From: Pseudonocardia nematodicida
GTDB taxonomy: Bacteria > Actinomycetota > Actinomycetes > Mycobacteriales > Pseudonocardiaceae
Assembly: GCF_040105385.1 (NCBI RefSeq)
Contig: NZ_JBEDNQ010000002.1
Span: 310,001 to 374,000, forward strand
Direction: 5' to 3'
Length of the DNA: 64,000 bases
The first letter of the stretch is position 1, and the number at the start of each line of letters is the position of its first letter. A program made the translations under genes and the position numbers. Shown in pieces: positions 48,822-57,436 of this stretch. The notes below the pieces were generated by a model that did not search any database, had not been told where the DNA came from, and worked only from the letters and a program-made list of their open reading frames with translations.

Positions 48822-51302
48822 TCAGCCCTTGCCGAACCCGGCGCGGCGCAGCGCCTCGGCCATCGCGTCGTTCGCCGGAGCGGGCTTGCCCCGGTCCTCG
48901 CGCCGGTTGCCGCCGGGCTTCCCGCCGCCCTGCTTGCCGCCGCGCCCCCCGGAGCCACCCGAGCCACCGGGACCGCCGCGACCACCCTGGGACTGCGGGC
49001 GCCCGCCGCCGCGACCACCGCGGTCACCGCCGCGCTCACCGCGACCGCCACCGCCCTGACCGCCGCCGCGCTGCGGTCCCGACCCCGGCTCGTCGTCGAG
49101 ACGCAGGGTCAGCGAGATCCGCTTGCGGGCCTCGTCGACCTCCAGGACCTTGACCTTGACCACGTCGCCGGACTTGGCGACCTCGCGCGGGTCGGACACG
49201 AAGTCCTTGCTCATCGCCGAGACGTGGACCAGGCCGTCCTGGTGCACCCCGACGTCGACGAACGCGCCGAACGCGGCCACGTTCGTCACCACGCCCTCGA
49301 GCAGCATCCCGACCCGCAGGTCGGAGATCCTGTGCACGCCCTCGGCGAAGGTCGCCGTCCGGAACGCCGGGCGCGGGTCGCGGCCGGGCTTCTCCAGCTC
49401 GGTGAGGATGTCGGTGACGGTCGGGAGCCCGACCGCGTCGTCGACGTAGTCCTTGGGCTTGATCTGGTGCAGCCGCGCGCCGTTGCCCATCAGCGCGGCG
49501 ACGTCGAGCTTGGTGCGCTCCACCATCTTCCGGACGACCGGGTAGGACTCCGGGTGCACACCGGTGACGTCGAGCGGCTCGTCCCCGCCGCGGATGCGCA
49601 GGAAGCCGGCGCACTGTTCGAACGCCTTCGGCCCGAGCCGGGGCACGCCGCTCAGCGCGGTGCGGGAGCGGAACGGGCCGTTCTCGTCGCGGTGCGCGAC
49701 GATCGCCCCGGCGAGCGACTCCGAGATGCCCGAGACCCGCCGCAGCAGCGGCGCGGAGGCGGAGTTGAGGTCGACGCCGACGGCGTTCACACAGTCCTCG
49801 ACCACCGAGTCCAGCGACCGGGACAGCGACGACTCGGGCAGGTCGTGCTGGTACTGGCCCACGCCGATCGACTTCGGGTCGATCTTGACCAGCTCGGCCA
49901 GCGGGTCCTGCAGCCGCCGGGCGATCGACACCGCGCCGCGCAGCGACACGTCCATGTCCGGGAACTCGGTCGAGGCGTAGGCCGACGCCGAGTACACCGA
50001 CGCCCCGGCCTCGGACACCATCACCTTGGTCAGCTTCAGGCCGGGGTTGGCCTTGATCAGCTCGCCGGCCAGGGCGTCGGTCTCCCGGGATGCGGTGCCG
50101 TTGCCGATCGCGATCAGCTCGGCCGAGTGCTTGGTGGCGAGGGCCGCGAGGACCTTCAGCGCGCCGGCCTTGTCGTTGCGCGGCTCGTGCGGGTAGATCA
50201 CCGCGGTGTCGACGGCCTTGCCGGTCGCGTCGACGACGGCGACCTTCACCCCGGTGCGCAGGCCCGGGTCCAGGCCGATGGTGGCGCGGGTCCCGGCCGG
50301 GGCGGCGAGCAGCAGGTCGCGCAGGTTCGCCGCGAAGACGCCGATCGCGCCCTCCTCGGCGGCGGTGCGCAGCCGGACCCGGATGTCGATGCCCAGCGCG
50401 GTCTGCAGCCGGGTCCGCCAGGCCCAGCGGACGACGCCGACCAGCCACGCGTCACCGGGACGGCCCTTGTCGGCGATCCCGTACTCGGCCGCGATCATGC
50501 GCTCGTAGGAGGTGGGCTGCTCGTCGTCGCCGGCGTCGAGGGTGACGTCGAGAGCCTCCTCGGTCTCCCCGCGGAACACCGCGAGGATCCGGTGCGAGGG
50601 CAGCGTCGTGAACTTCTCGGAGAACTCGAAGTAGTCCGAGAACTTGGCCGCGGCCTGGTCGTTCTCCTTGCCCTCGCGGGCCCTGGTCACCAGCGAGCCC
50701 TGCGACCACATGCGCTCGCGCAGGCCGCCGACCAGGTCGGCGTTCTCCCCGATCCGCTCGACCAGGATCGACCGGGCGCCCTCCAGGGCGGCGCCGGCGT
50801 CGGCGACCTCGTCGGTGACGTACGCGGCGGCCTCGGTGTGCGGGTCGCGCGTCGGGTCGGCCAGCAGGGCCTCGGCCAGCGGCTCCAGCCCCTGCTCGCG
50901 GGCGATCATCGCCTTGGTGCGGCGCTTGGGCTTGTAGGGCAGGTAGATGTCCTCGAGCCGGGCCTTCGACTCAGCGGCCTGGATCGTGGCCTCGAGCTCG
51001 TCGGTGAGCTTGCCCTGCGAGCGGATCGAGTCGAGCACGGTGGCCCGGCGCTCCTCCAGCTCGCGCAGGTAGCGCAGCCGCTCCTCCAGGGTGCGCAGCT
51101 GCGCGTCGTCCAGCCCGCCGGTGGCCTCCTTGCGGTACCGGGCGACGAACGGCACCGTCGAGCCGTCGTCGAGCAGGGCGACCGCGGCCCCCACCTGGTC
51201 CGGGCGGGCGCCGAGCTCGTCGGCGATCCGCTGGTTGATCGAACGGTGCTGCTGGACGCTGCTGGGGGTGTCCGGGGTTGCCGTGCCTGTCACGCCCACC
51301 AT
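48822..51302 (-). CDS. tex: Tex-family RNA-binding transcription accessory protein
   Basis: An 826-residue Tex protein. N-terminal helical domain (SINQRIADELGARPDQVGAA, TVPFVARYRKEATGGLDDAQ), YqgF-like domain (IGLDPGLRTGVKVAVVDATG), helix-hairpin-helix region (VEDCVNAVGVDLNSASAPLL, GPKAFEQCAGFLRIRGG) and an S1 domain near 660-735 (GMLLEGVVTNVAAFGAFVDV, GLVHVSAMS). A 60-residue Gly/Arg-rich tail follows, longer than in most relatives. Tex binds nucleic acid and influences transcription and rRNA maturation. ATG 51302 is used; GTGs at 51299 and 51293 are alternatives, the latter 7 nt after a GACGAT hexamer. Confidence 0.92.
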   Translation of the reverse strand: MVGVTGTATPDTPSSVQQHRSINQRIADELGARPDQVGAAVALLDDGSTVPFVARYRKEATGGLDDAQLRTLEERLRYLRELEERRATVLDSIRSQGKLTDELEATIQAAESKARLEDIYLPYKPKRRTKAMIAREQGLEPLAEALLADPTRDPHTEAAAYVTDEVADAGAALEGARSILVERIGENADLVGGLRERMWSQGSLVTRAREGKENDQAAAKFSDYFEFSEKFTTLPSHRILAVFRGETEEALDVTLDAGDDEQPTSYERMIAAEYGIADKGRPGDAWLVGVVRWAWRTRLQTALGIDIRVRLRTAAEEGAIGVFAANLRDLLLAAPAGTRATIGLDPGLRTGVKVAVVDATGKAVDTAVIYPHEPRNDKAGALKVLAALATKHSAELIAIGNGTASRETDALAGELIKANPGLKLTKVMVSEAGASVYSASAYASTEFPDMDVSLRGAVSIARRLQDPLAELVKIDPKSIGVGQYQHDLPESSLSRSLDSVVEDCVNAVGVDLNSASAPLLRRVSGISESLAGAIVAHRDENGPFRSRTALSGVPRLGPKAFEQCAGFLRIRGGDEPLDVTGVHPESYPVVRKMVERTKLDVAALMGNGARLHQIKPKDYVDDAVGLPTVTDILTELEKPGRDPRPAFRTATFAEGVHRISDLRVGMLLEGVVTNVAAFGAFVDVGVHQDGLVHVSAMSKDFVSDPREVAKSGDVVKVKVLEVDEARKRISLTLRLDDEPGSGPQRGGGQGGGGRGERGGDRGGRGGGRPQSQGGRGGPGGSGGSGGRGGKQGGGKPGGNRREDRGKPAPANDAMAEALRRAGFGKG

Positions 51303-51412
51303 CGTCGCGAACCGCCTCCGGAGGGCGACCGCCGGGTGGGTGGTCCGGGCCCCGACGTCGCTCTGGTCCGTTCCGGGCATGGCCCGTCCGGCGGTCGCGT
51401 GATCATCGCCAG

Positions 51413-51450
51413 GGTGCCGGACGGTGCCGTGCGCGGCACCGTCCGGCACC
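51413..51450. terminator. Strong hairpin between tetR and tex
   Basis: GGTGCCGGACGGTGCCG (51413-51429) and its exact inverse at 51434-51450 form a perfect 17-bp stem with a 4-nt loop. Looser pairing of GTCGCGTGATC-type flanks (51394-51408 with 51458-51470) extends it. It is likely the tetR terminator on the minus strand. Confidence 0.75.
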
Positions 51451-51495
51451 GGGACGACGATCACCGCGACGCCCCGGCCGACGTCACCGGGCCGC

Positions 51496-52128
51496 TCAGC
51501 AGTCGTCGTCGGTGCGGTGCCGGTCGGCGTGCTCGGCGGCCAGCCCCCGGGCGAGCGCCCGCATCATCCGGCTGTAGGCGTCCGGGGCGACCGAGCCCGG
51601 GTCCAGTCGGTACTGGCGGACCAGCCCGTGGAACATCGCGACAGCGGCGCCGGCGAACTCCTCGTCGCTCACCCCCATCTCGGGGGCACCCTCCGCGCGG
51701 TGCACCGCGACCAGCTTCGCGACGGCGGCGCGGGTCGCGGCCTCGTACCCGGCCATCTCATTGCGCAGGTTCTCGCACCGCATCGCCGACACCCAGGTCT
51801 CGGAGTCCAGCAGGCTGCGGGCCCGCGACGCGCCGGTCTCGCGCAGGATCGCGTCGGTGTCCTGCAGCGCGGTCCGGCCGGCCATCCGATCGGTGGTGAG
51901 GGCGAGCTCGCCGTCCAGGTGGTCCAGCACCAGGGCCCGGAACAGGGTCTCCTTGTTGCCGAACCGGCTGTAGATCGACCCGACCGAGACCCCGGCGACC
52001 CGCGCGATGTCGTCGACCGACGCGCCCTCGTAACCCCGCTCGGCGAACACCTCGCGGGCGGCCTCGAGCAGGGCGGCGCGGGTGCGCGCCGAGTCACCCC
52101 GCGGCCTGCGGTGCGTGCTCTGACTCAT
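51496..52128 (-). CDS. TetR-family regulator
   Basis: A 210-residue repressor. The N-terminal domain RTRAALLEAAREVFAERGYE then ASVDDIARVAGVSVGSIYSR and FGNKETLFRALV is a standard TetR helix-turn-helix. The C-terminal ligand domain is divergent. ATG 52128 has GGGAGGGG upstream. Two 14-bp direct repeats lie about 90 bp upstream (52220-52254) and may be its operator. The adjacent DUF4334 gene is on the same strand upstream and could be a target. Confidence 0.88.
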   Translation of the reverse strand: MSQSTHRRPRGDSARTRAALLEAAREVFAERGYEGASVDDIARVAGVSVGSIYSRFGNKETLFRALVLDHLDGELALTTDRMAGRTALQDTDAILRETGASRARSLLDSETWVSAMRCENLRNEMAGYEAATRAAVAKLVAVHRAEGAPEMGVSDEEFAGAAVAMFHGLVRQYRLDPGSVAPDAYSRMMRALARGLAAEHADRHRTDDDC

Positions 52129-52219
52129 CCGACCCCTCCCCGGCGCCACGGGAGACCGGCGCCGGCGCGCCGATTTTCCCCTGTCGTGCCTACATTCGGT
52201 GAGGGGGCCCGGTTCTCCT

Positions 52220-52254
52220 CACGGTGACCGGTGTGCTGGGCACGGTGACCGGTG
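52220..52254. promoter_or_regulatory. Direct repeats upstream of tetR
   Basis: CACGGTGACCGGTG occurs at 52220-52233 and again at 52241-52254, 21 bp apart, two helical turns. Each contains a GGTGACC/CGGTG half-palindrome. The placement between the tetR start and the end of the DUF4334 gene suits an operator or activator site. Confidence 0.5.
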
Positions 52255-52297
52255 ACGACCGGGCGTCCGAGGGTGATCCGGCAACGACAGAACGTGA

Positions 52298-52840
52298 TCA
52301 ACTCTCGCGGCACAGGAAGAACACGAAGGGCCGATCCATGCCCCGCAGGTCCATCACGCCGAGCACGGTGTCGTCGTCGACCCGGCGGAACACGTCGTGG
52401 ATCGGCAGGTCGTTGTAGCACATGGTGGCGCTGACCACCCCGCGGTACTCGGTGGGCCGCAGCCGGGCCCGCGGTGCGCGGGTCCCGAGGACGGGTGCGA
52501 CCGCACGGACCCCGCGGGCCAGGATCCGGCTGCGCAGCAGGGCCGGCACACCGAGCAGCCACGGCAGCGGGACGACGCCCGGGCGCAGGTTGAACGTGCC
52601 GCCACCGGCCCGGTCCATCACCAGCGGGTGGGCCTCCTCGGCGGAGTCGAAGCGCTTGCCGTGCCAGCCGACCCGGGCGAGCAGGCCGTCCAGGGGGTTC
52701 CCGGTGGGGATCTCGCCGCCCGCCCACCGGCCGAACATCGCGGGCACGGTGACGGCGGGCAACCCGTCGAAGAACTCCAGAGCAGCGGTCACGGTCGTGC
52801 CGGCCGTCATGTCGCGCAGGGTGTCCGCGGGGGCGGTCAT
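52298..52840 (-). CDS. DUF4334 protein with GXWXG domain
   Basis: A 180-residue protein. ALEFFDGLPAVTVPAMFGRW followed by AGGEIPTGNPLDGLL and GWHGKRFDSAEEAHPLV is the GXWXG domain (GRWAG here), and the C-terminal half (TEYRGVVSATMCYNDLPIHD, FRRVDDDTVLGVMDLRG) is DUF4334. The fold is lipocalin-like, suggesting ligand binding; no reaction is known. ATG 52840 begins MTAPADTLRD. It sits between tetR and the flavoprotein gene on the same strand, but 43 bp separate it from the latter. Confidence 0.87.
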   Translation of the reverse strand: MTAPADTLRDMTAGTTVTAALEFFDGLPAVTVPAMFGRWAGGEIPTGNPLDGLLARVGWHGKRFDSAEEAHPLVMDRAGGGTFNLRPGVVPLPWLLGVPALLRSRILARGVRAVAPVLGTRAPRARLRPTEYRGVVSATMCYNDLPIHDVFRRVDDDTVLGVMDLRGMDRPFVFFLCRES

Positions 52841-52883
52841 GCGACTCCTTCGTCTCCGGCGGTCCCGGTACCGGTCGGAGACC

Positions 52884-55439
52884 CTACGCTCGCATCCGGG
52901 TCGAGGCCGGGTCGTGCAGCGGTCCCCGGACGACCTCGGCGGTCAGCCGGCGCCCGGCGACCTCGATCTCCACCCGGGTACCCGGGACGGCCCGCGCGGC
53001 GGGGAGCCAGGCGTAGGCGATGGAGGTGCCGGTGGTGTGGCCGGTGGCCGCGCTGGTGACCCGGCCGACGACGGGGCCGCGGCCCAGGTCGGACGGGCCG
53101 TCACCGGGCAGCGGGACCGGGTCGCGCGAGTACCGGCGGGCGGCGGGCAGGTCGTACACCGGCTCCTCTCCGAACAGGACGGCGCCGGGGTGGTCGAGCA
53201 CCAGGGTGACCAGCCGCTCGGCGGGCCCGCCGGCCTCCCGGGACGCGTGCACGGCGGCCCGGCCGACGAAGGGGCCCTTGTCCATCGCGACCACGGAGCC
53301 GAGTCCGGTGGCGTCCGGGCCGTGCTCCGGGGAGAGGTCGGACCCCTTGGCCCGGCGGCCCCGCTCGATCCGCAACGAGTCGAACGCGAGCCGGCCGGCC
53401 GGGATCAGACCGTGCTTCGCCCCGGCGGCGTGCACGGTGTCCCAGAGCCGCTCGGCATCGGTCGCGGCGCAGATCAGCTCCCAGCCGTACTCCCCGACCG
53501 AGGACACCCGCAGGCCGGTGACGGGCACCGTGCCGACGGTGAACTCGGCGGCCCGAAAGGAGCCCAGCCGTCGTGCGGGGCCGGGGACCAGGCCGTCGAG
53601 GATCTCGCGGACCTTCGGCCCCCACAGCCCCAGGCAGGCGGTACCAGTGGTGTAGTCGGTGACGGTGACGCCGGGCCGGGCGGCGCGGCGCAGCGCGGCG
53701 ACGTCGAGCCGGTCGGTCATCGTGGCCAGGAAGCGCTCGGTGCCGAGCCGGGCAACGGTCAGGTCGGTCAGGACGCCGCCGGCGGCGTCGAGCATCAGCG
53801 CGTGGACGACGCGGCCCACCGGCCGGTCGACGTCGGTGCTGACCAGGCGCTGCAGGAACTCCCGCGCGCCCGGCCCGGTGACCTCGACCCGTCGCATCGG
53901 CGAGAGGTCGAACATCCCGGCCGCCCGGCGGGTCACCAGCGCCTCGGCCCCGGCGATCGGTGACCAGTTCCGGGCGGCCCACCCGGTGCGGGGCGTGACC
54001 TCGCAGACCTCGGGCAGGCGGGCGTTCGCACCGAACCACAGTGGACGCTCCCGGGAACCGGCCTCGGTGAACGCCGCGCGCAGCTCGACCTGGCGCGAGT
54101 GGAACGGAGAGGTCCTGATCGGACGGCCGGCGGCCGGCGGGTCCGGCGGATGGATCAGGTCGTGGATCTCGTCGAACGCCCGGCAGGCCCGGGCGCGGAC
54201 GACGTCCGGGGCCGGCGCCACCGGATCGAACCGGTCGACGTGCGCCGCCGCCAGGTCGACCGGCTCACCACCGAGAGTGGGACGCCCGGTCGTCACCCAC
54301 TCCGCGACGGCCTCGGCCACCCCGGCGGCATGGGTGGTCCAGACGGCCTCGGCGGTCCAGAAACCGCGCAACGACGGGTGCTCGCCGAGCAGCGGCATCC
54401 CGTCCGGGGTCACGGACCCGACGCCGTCGACGCCCTCCTCGACCTTGGCGTCGCCGAGCACCGGCAGCAGCGCCGCGGCCGCCGTCCAGGACGGCTCGAA
54501 GTCGTCCGGGGTGAACCGGCGGCCCACGGGCGTCGTGCCGGCCGAGGTGGGCTCGTCGAGCTCGCGGGGGTCGATCGGCATCGGACGGTGGCCGTAGGCC
54601 CCGATGCCCAGCCGCGCGCCGTGCGTCCGGACGTGCAGACCGGCGTCGGCGTGGCGCAGGATCGGCAGCGCCGGGTCGGCGGCACCGGTCGCGACCTCGA
54701 GGGCGTGGATCGTCTCCAGCGCACGCAGCGGGTTCGTCCGGGCGTACTGGTGCACCATCGGGACCAGCGGGATGGAGACCCCGGCGAGCTCACCGACCAC
54801 CGGCCCCCACACACCGGCGGCACAGAGCACGACGTCGGCGGGGTACTGCTCGTCCTCCCCGGTGGCGGTGGAGCACCGCACGCCGGTGACCCGGCCGCCA
54901 CGCTGCCCGACGGCGGTGACGGTCCGGTGCGCGAGGAACATCGCGCCCCGGCCCATCGCGGCCCGGGCCTGTGCGCGGGCCGCGGCGAGGGGCACGACGG
55001 TGCCGTCCGAGGGGACGTGCAGTCCGCCGAGGATCGTCTCGGCGTCGAGCAGCGGGTGCCGCTCGGCGCACTCCCCCGGCTCGAGGACGGCGGTCTCGAT
55101 GCCCGCGGCCGAGGCCCGGCCGTGCCTGCGGTGCAGCTCGGCGAGCCGTTCCGGGGTGGTGGCGACCTCCAGGCCGCCGACCCGGTCCATGCAGCGGACA
55201 CCGCCGTCGGACAGCGCGGCGTACGTGCGGGCCGTCGCGGCGGCCAGCCGGGTCATGGTCCGGCCGGCCGCGGTCTGGAACAGCAGGCCGGGGTCGTGCG
55301 AGGTGGACCCGCCGGTGCGGAACAGCGGCCCCTTGTCCACGACGGTGACCCGGGTGTGACCGCGCCGGGTGAGCTCGTCGGCCAGTGCACAGCCGACGAT
55401 GCCGGCGCCGATGATGACGATGCGGGGGGTGGTCGCCAT
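52884..55439 (-). CDS. Dimethylglycine/sarcosine dehydrogenase-like flavoprotein (DAO-GcvT fusion)
   Basis: An 851-residue oxidoreductase. Residues 1-370 form an FAD-binding DAO domain (IVIIGAGIVGCALADELTRR, the GGSTSHDPGLLFQ flavin-attachment region of the family, GFWTAEAVWTTHAAGVAEAV). A short FAO_M linker is followed by a GcvT folate domain (FDLSPMRRVEVTGPGAREFL, GVLTDLTVARLGTERFLATM) and a GcvT C-terminal barrel (from about 715). Such enzymes demethylate N-methylated glycines, passing the one-carbon unit to tetrahydrofolate. ATG 55439 has GGAG upstream. An MHS-type transporter further along could supply betaine-like solutes, a speculative link. Confidence 0.88.
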   Translation of the reverse strand: MATTPRIVIIGAGIVGCALADELTRRGHTRVTVVDKGPLFRTGGSTSHDPGLLFQTAAGRTMTRLAAATARTYAALSDGGVRCMDRVGGLEVATTPERLAELHRRHGRASAAGIETAVLEPGECAERHPLLDAETILGGLHVPSDGTVVPLAAARAQARAAMGRGAMFLAHRTVTAVGQRGGRVTGVRCSTATGEDEQYPADVVLCAAGVWGPVVGELAGVSIPLVPMVHQYARTNPLRALETIHALEVATGAADPALPILRHADAGLHVRTHGARLGIGAYGHRPMPIDPRELDEPTSAGTTPVGRRFTPDDFEPSWTAAAALLPVLGDAKVEEGVDGVGSVTPDGMPLLGEHPSLRGFWTAEAVWTTHAAGVAEAVAEWVTTGRPTLGGEPVDLAAAHVDRFDPVAPAPDVVRARACRAFDEIHDLIHPPDPPAAGRPIRTSPFHSRQVELRAAFTEAGSRERPLWFGANARLPEVCEVTPRTGWAARNWSPIAGAEALVTRRAAGMFDLSPMRRVEVTGPGAREFLQRLVSTDVDRPVGRVVHALMLDAAGGVLTDLTVARLGTERFLATMTDRLDVAALRRAARPGVTVTDYTTGTACLGLWGPKVREILDGLVPGPARRLGSFRAAEFTVGTVPVTGLRVSSVGEYGWELICAATDAERLWDTVHAAGAKHGLIPAGRLAFDSLRIERGRRAKGSDLSPEHGPDATGLGSVVAMDKGPFVGRAAVHASREAGGPAERLVTLVLDHPGAVLFGEEPVYDLPAARRYSRDPVPLPGDGPSDLGRGPVVGRVTSAATGHTTGTSIAYAWLPAARAVPGTRVEIEVAGRRLTAEVVRGPLHDPASTRMRA

Positions 55440-55560
55440 GGTCGTGCTCCTGCGTCGAATCCGTGGTGTGCGAATCCGTCGTCGCGCAGCGCCGGGACCC
55501 GCCGGGGGCGGGTGCGTACACACGGGATGAGCCGGCGGCCACCTGACATTCCGACCGCGT

Positions 55561-55601
55561 GTGTTGCTTGATACGCAACTACGATGTACTTGCCGCAACA
55601 C
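55561..55601. promoter_or_regulatory. GTTGC/GCAAC operator upstream of the flavoprotein gene
   Basis: GTGTTGC (55561-55567) and GCAACAC (55595-55601) are exact inverses, and a further GCAAC at 55575-55579 pairs with the first GTTGC at close range. The two GCAAC copies are 20 bp apart. The region is AT-rich and lies about 120 bp upstream of the flavoprotein ATG. Confidence 0.55.
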
Positions 55602-55789
55602 GGTGCGTCGCGCCGGAGCCTCGCGTCAAGGACTCGTCGACCAGCGGATATGCCCGGTACCGGACGTCATGCCGCGTTATCGATACCGAAACACGACGCA
55701 ACGCCGACGGCACGATCCCGTGACACGGTGTGGCGCAACGGTGCCGGAGCGTGCCGACTCCATCTCAGGCCGGACCCGACGGTGCGACG

Positions 55790-55853
55790 TCGCAGGGACT
55801 CGACCGACCTCGCAGGCGCCACGGTGGCTGCGAGGTCGGCATTCGGTCTGCGA
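55790..55853. promoter_or_regulatory. Symmetric four-site TCGCAG array upstream of kinase 2
   Basis: TCGCAG occurs at 55790-55795 and 55810-55815, and its inverse CTGCGA at 55828-55833 and 55848-55853. Both flanking spacings are exactly 20 bp, and the whole is mirror-symmetric about 55821.5. The inner pair extends to 12-bp perfect arms CCGACCTCGCAG (55804-55815) and CTGCGAGGTCGG (55828-55839). It ends about 100 bp before the kinase start. Confidence 0.6.
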
Positions 55854-55954
55854 GGTGCTGAGGACAGGTCCGGTGAATCGGACAGACCGGTAACGCCACA
55901 CCATCGGTTCCCGATCTTCGTTCGGGCGACGGGCGCCCGTTCGGGAGGGGCGGA

Positions 55955-57421
55955 ATGAACGAGGGCGAGCAGCTCGGGGACTACCGGATCGACGGCCTGC
56001 TGGGTCGCGGCGGGATGGGCGAGGTCCACCAGGCTGTCGACACTCGACGGGCACGATCGGTGGCCCTGAAGGTGCTGCGAGCCGACACGGCTGGCGATCC
56101 CGAGTTCCGGGAACGGTTCCGACGTGAGGCTGGAGCGACCGCCAGCCTGCGAAGCCCGCACATCGTCCCGATCCACGACTTCGGCGAGATCGACGGACGT
56201 CTTTTCATCGACATGAGGCTGATCCAGGGCACCGGGCTGGACACGGTGCTGGCGCACGGGCCGCTCCCGGTACGCCGAGCAGTCACCATCGTCGCCCAGG
56301 TGGCAGAGGGCCTGGAACACGCGCACGAACACGGCGTGCTGCATCGAGACGTCAAACCGTCCAACATCCTTCTGACTCCGACCGACTTCGTGTACCTGGT
56401 GGACTTCGGGATCGCGAATCACGCCGACGGCAGAGACCCCGGACTGACCGCGACCGGGATGACGATCGGGACCTGGGCGTACATGGCACCCGAGCGCTTC
56501 GAGGCGGGAGAGACGGATCGCCGCGCCGACGTGTACTCGCTGGCCTGCGTCCTGGCCGAGTGTCTTCTGGGACGCCGGCCCTTCGAGGGCACCGCACCGG
56601 CCACGCTCATGAAGGCCCATCTCGTCACCGAACCGCCCCGGCCGTCCCGCGAGCGGGCCGACGTACCGTCCGCGCTGGACGACGTCGTGGCCCGCGGCAT
56701 GGCAAAGGACCCTGCTGAGCGGTTCGGTTCCGCCCTCGAACTCGCCGCTGCGGCGATCGCGGCCGCCTCCGGACGAGCACCGACGCTGGTCGCCGCCATG
56801 CCCGGGCGATCCGGCTCGGGCCACCCCGGCTCCTCCGCGTCGGGCTCGAAGCCGGCCACTACCGCGGTCGCGCCGGGAGCCGGCACGCGGACGGCTGCTC
56901 CGCGGCGTTTCGGCCGGCTGCGGCGGAACCTGTTGGTCGTGGCGGGAGCCGCCGCTCTCGCCATTGCTGTGCTCTCCGGAATGGTCCTGGGACGCGCTGG
57001 TGCGCCCACACAGGCCGCGCCGTCGCAGGAGTCAGTGGCGGCAGCCGAGCCCACCCCCGCGCCCCTGGCAGAACCGACTCCTTCGGCATCCTCGAACTCG
57101 CCGGCCGCACGTCCAGCGGCGGACCCGGGCCGGCCATCCGGTTACACGTACACGGTGGACGGGAATTACCCGGCGCGCCTGATCTACATCGATGCCAATG
57201 GCGACCGCATCACGACCGATGAGACGGCGACCCCCTGGTCGATCACCTTCGACACCTCAGCCTGGGGATCCGATGCACAACCGTCGCTGTCAGCCTTCAC
57301 CACGTCGACCCGTGGCGACACCTACCTTGAGTGCACGATCACAGACGCGGAGGGCCGGGTGGTCGCGAATCAGCGCAAGGAGACCGCCAGCGCGATGGTC
57401 ATGTGCATGAGCTTCGGCTGA
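55955..57421 (+). CDS. Transmembrane Ser/Thr protein kinase 2 with MmpS-like sensor domain
   Basis: A 488-residue receptor-like kinase. The catalytic domain (8-265) has GRGGMGEVHQAVD, Lys39 in VALKVL, HRDVKPSN (130-137), VDFGIANHA and TIGTWAYMAPERF. A transmembrane helix lies at about 325-346, followed by a Pro/Ala-rich spacer. The extracellular end (YTVDGNYPARLIYIDANGDR, PWSITFDTSAWGSDAQPSLS, then YLECTITDAEGRVVANQRKE) resembles the beta-sandwich of MmpS-type membrane proteins rather than PASTA repeats. ATG 55955 has GGGAGGGG upstream. Codon use is visibly less GC-biased than in neighbours, hinting at acquisition. Confidence 0.87.
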   Translation: MNEGEQLGDYRIDGLLGRGGMGEVHQAVDTRRARSVALKVLRADTAGDPEFRERFRREAGATASLRSPHIVPIHDFGEIDGRLFIDMRLIQGTGLDTVLAHGPLPVRRAVTIVAQVAEGLEHAHEHGVLHRDVKPSNILLTPTDFVYLVDFGIANHADGRDPGLTATGMTIGTWAYMAPERFEAGETDRRADVYSLACVLAECLLGRRPFEGTAPATLMKAHLVTEPPRPSRERADVPSALDDVVARGMAKDPAERFGSALELAAAAIAAASGRAPTLVAAMPGRSGSGHPGSSASGSKPATTAVAPGAGTRTAAPRRFGRLRRNLLVVAGAAALAIAVLSGMVLGRAGAPTQAAPSQESVAAAEPTPAPLAEPTPSASSNSPAARPAADPGRPSGYTYTVDGNYPARLIYIDANGDRITTDETATPWSITFDTSAWGSDAQPSLSAFTTSTRGDTYLECTITDAEGRVVANQRKETASAMVMCMSFG

Positions 57422-57436
57422 GGCTCGTCGCCGCAC

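Larger units (their letters stand above)
55440..55954. other. Divergent regulatory region, flavoprotein gene to kinase 2
   Basis: No gene is supported in these 515 bp. They contain a GTTGC/GCAAC operator (55561-55601), the palindrome TGCGACGTCGCA (55783-55794), a symmetric four-site array (55790-55853), GTCCG/CGGAC halves near 55868-55883 and the palindrome ACGGGCGCCCGT (55929-55940) directly before the kinase ribosome binding site. Confidence 0.6.

Noticed and set aside
46641..51899. 1752-codon plus-strand frame opposite deaD and tex
   Set aside because: It covers two real minus-strand genes plus their intergenic gap; no domain, and length alone is expected at this GC content.
55561..55893. 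110-codon plus-strand frame upstream of kinase 2
   Set aside because: No ribosome binding site or domain, and it overlaps the operator-rich region; treated as non-coding.
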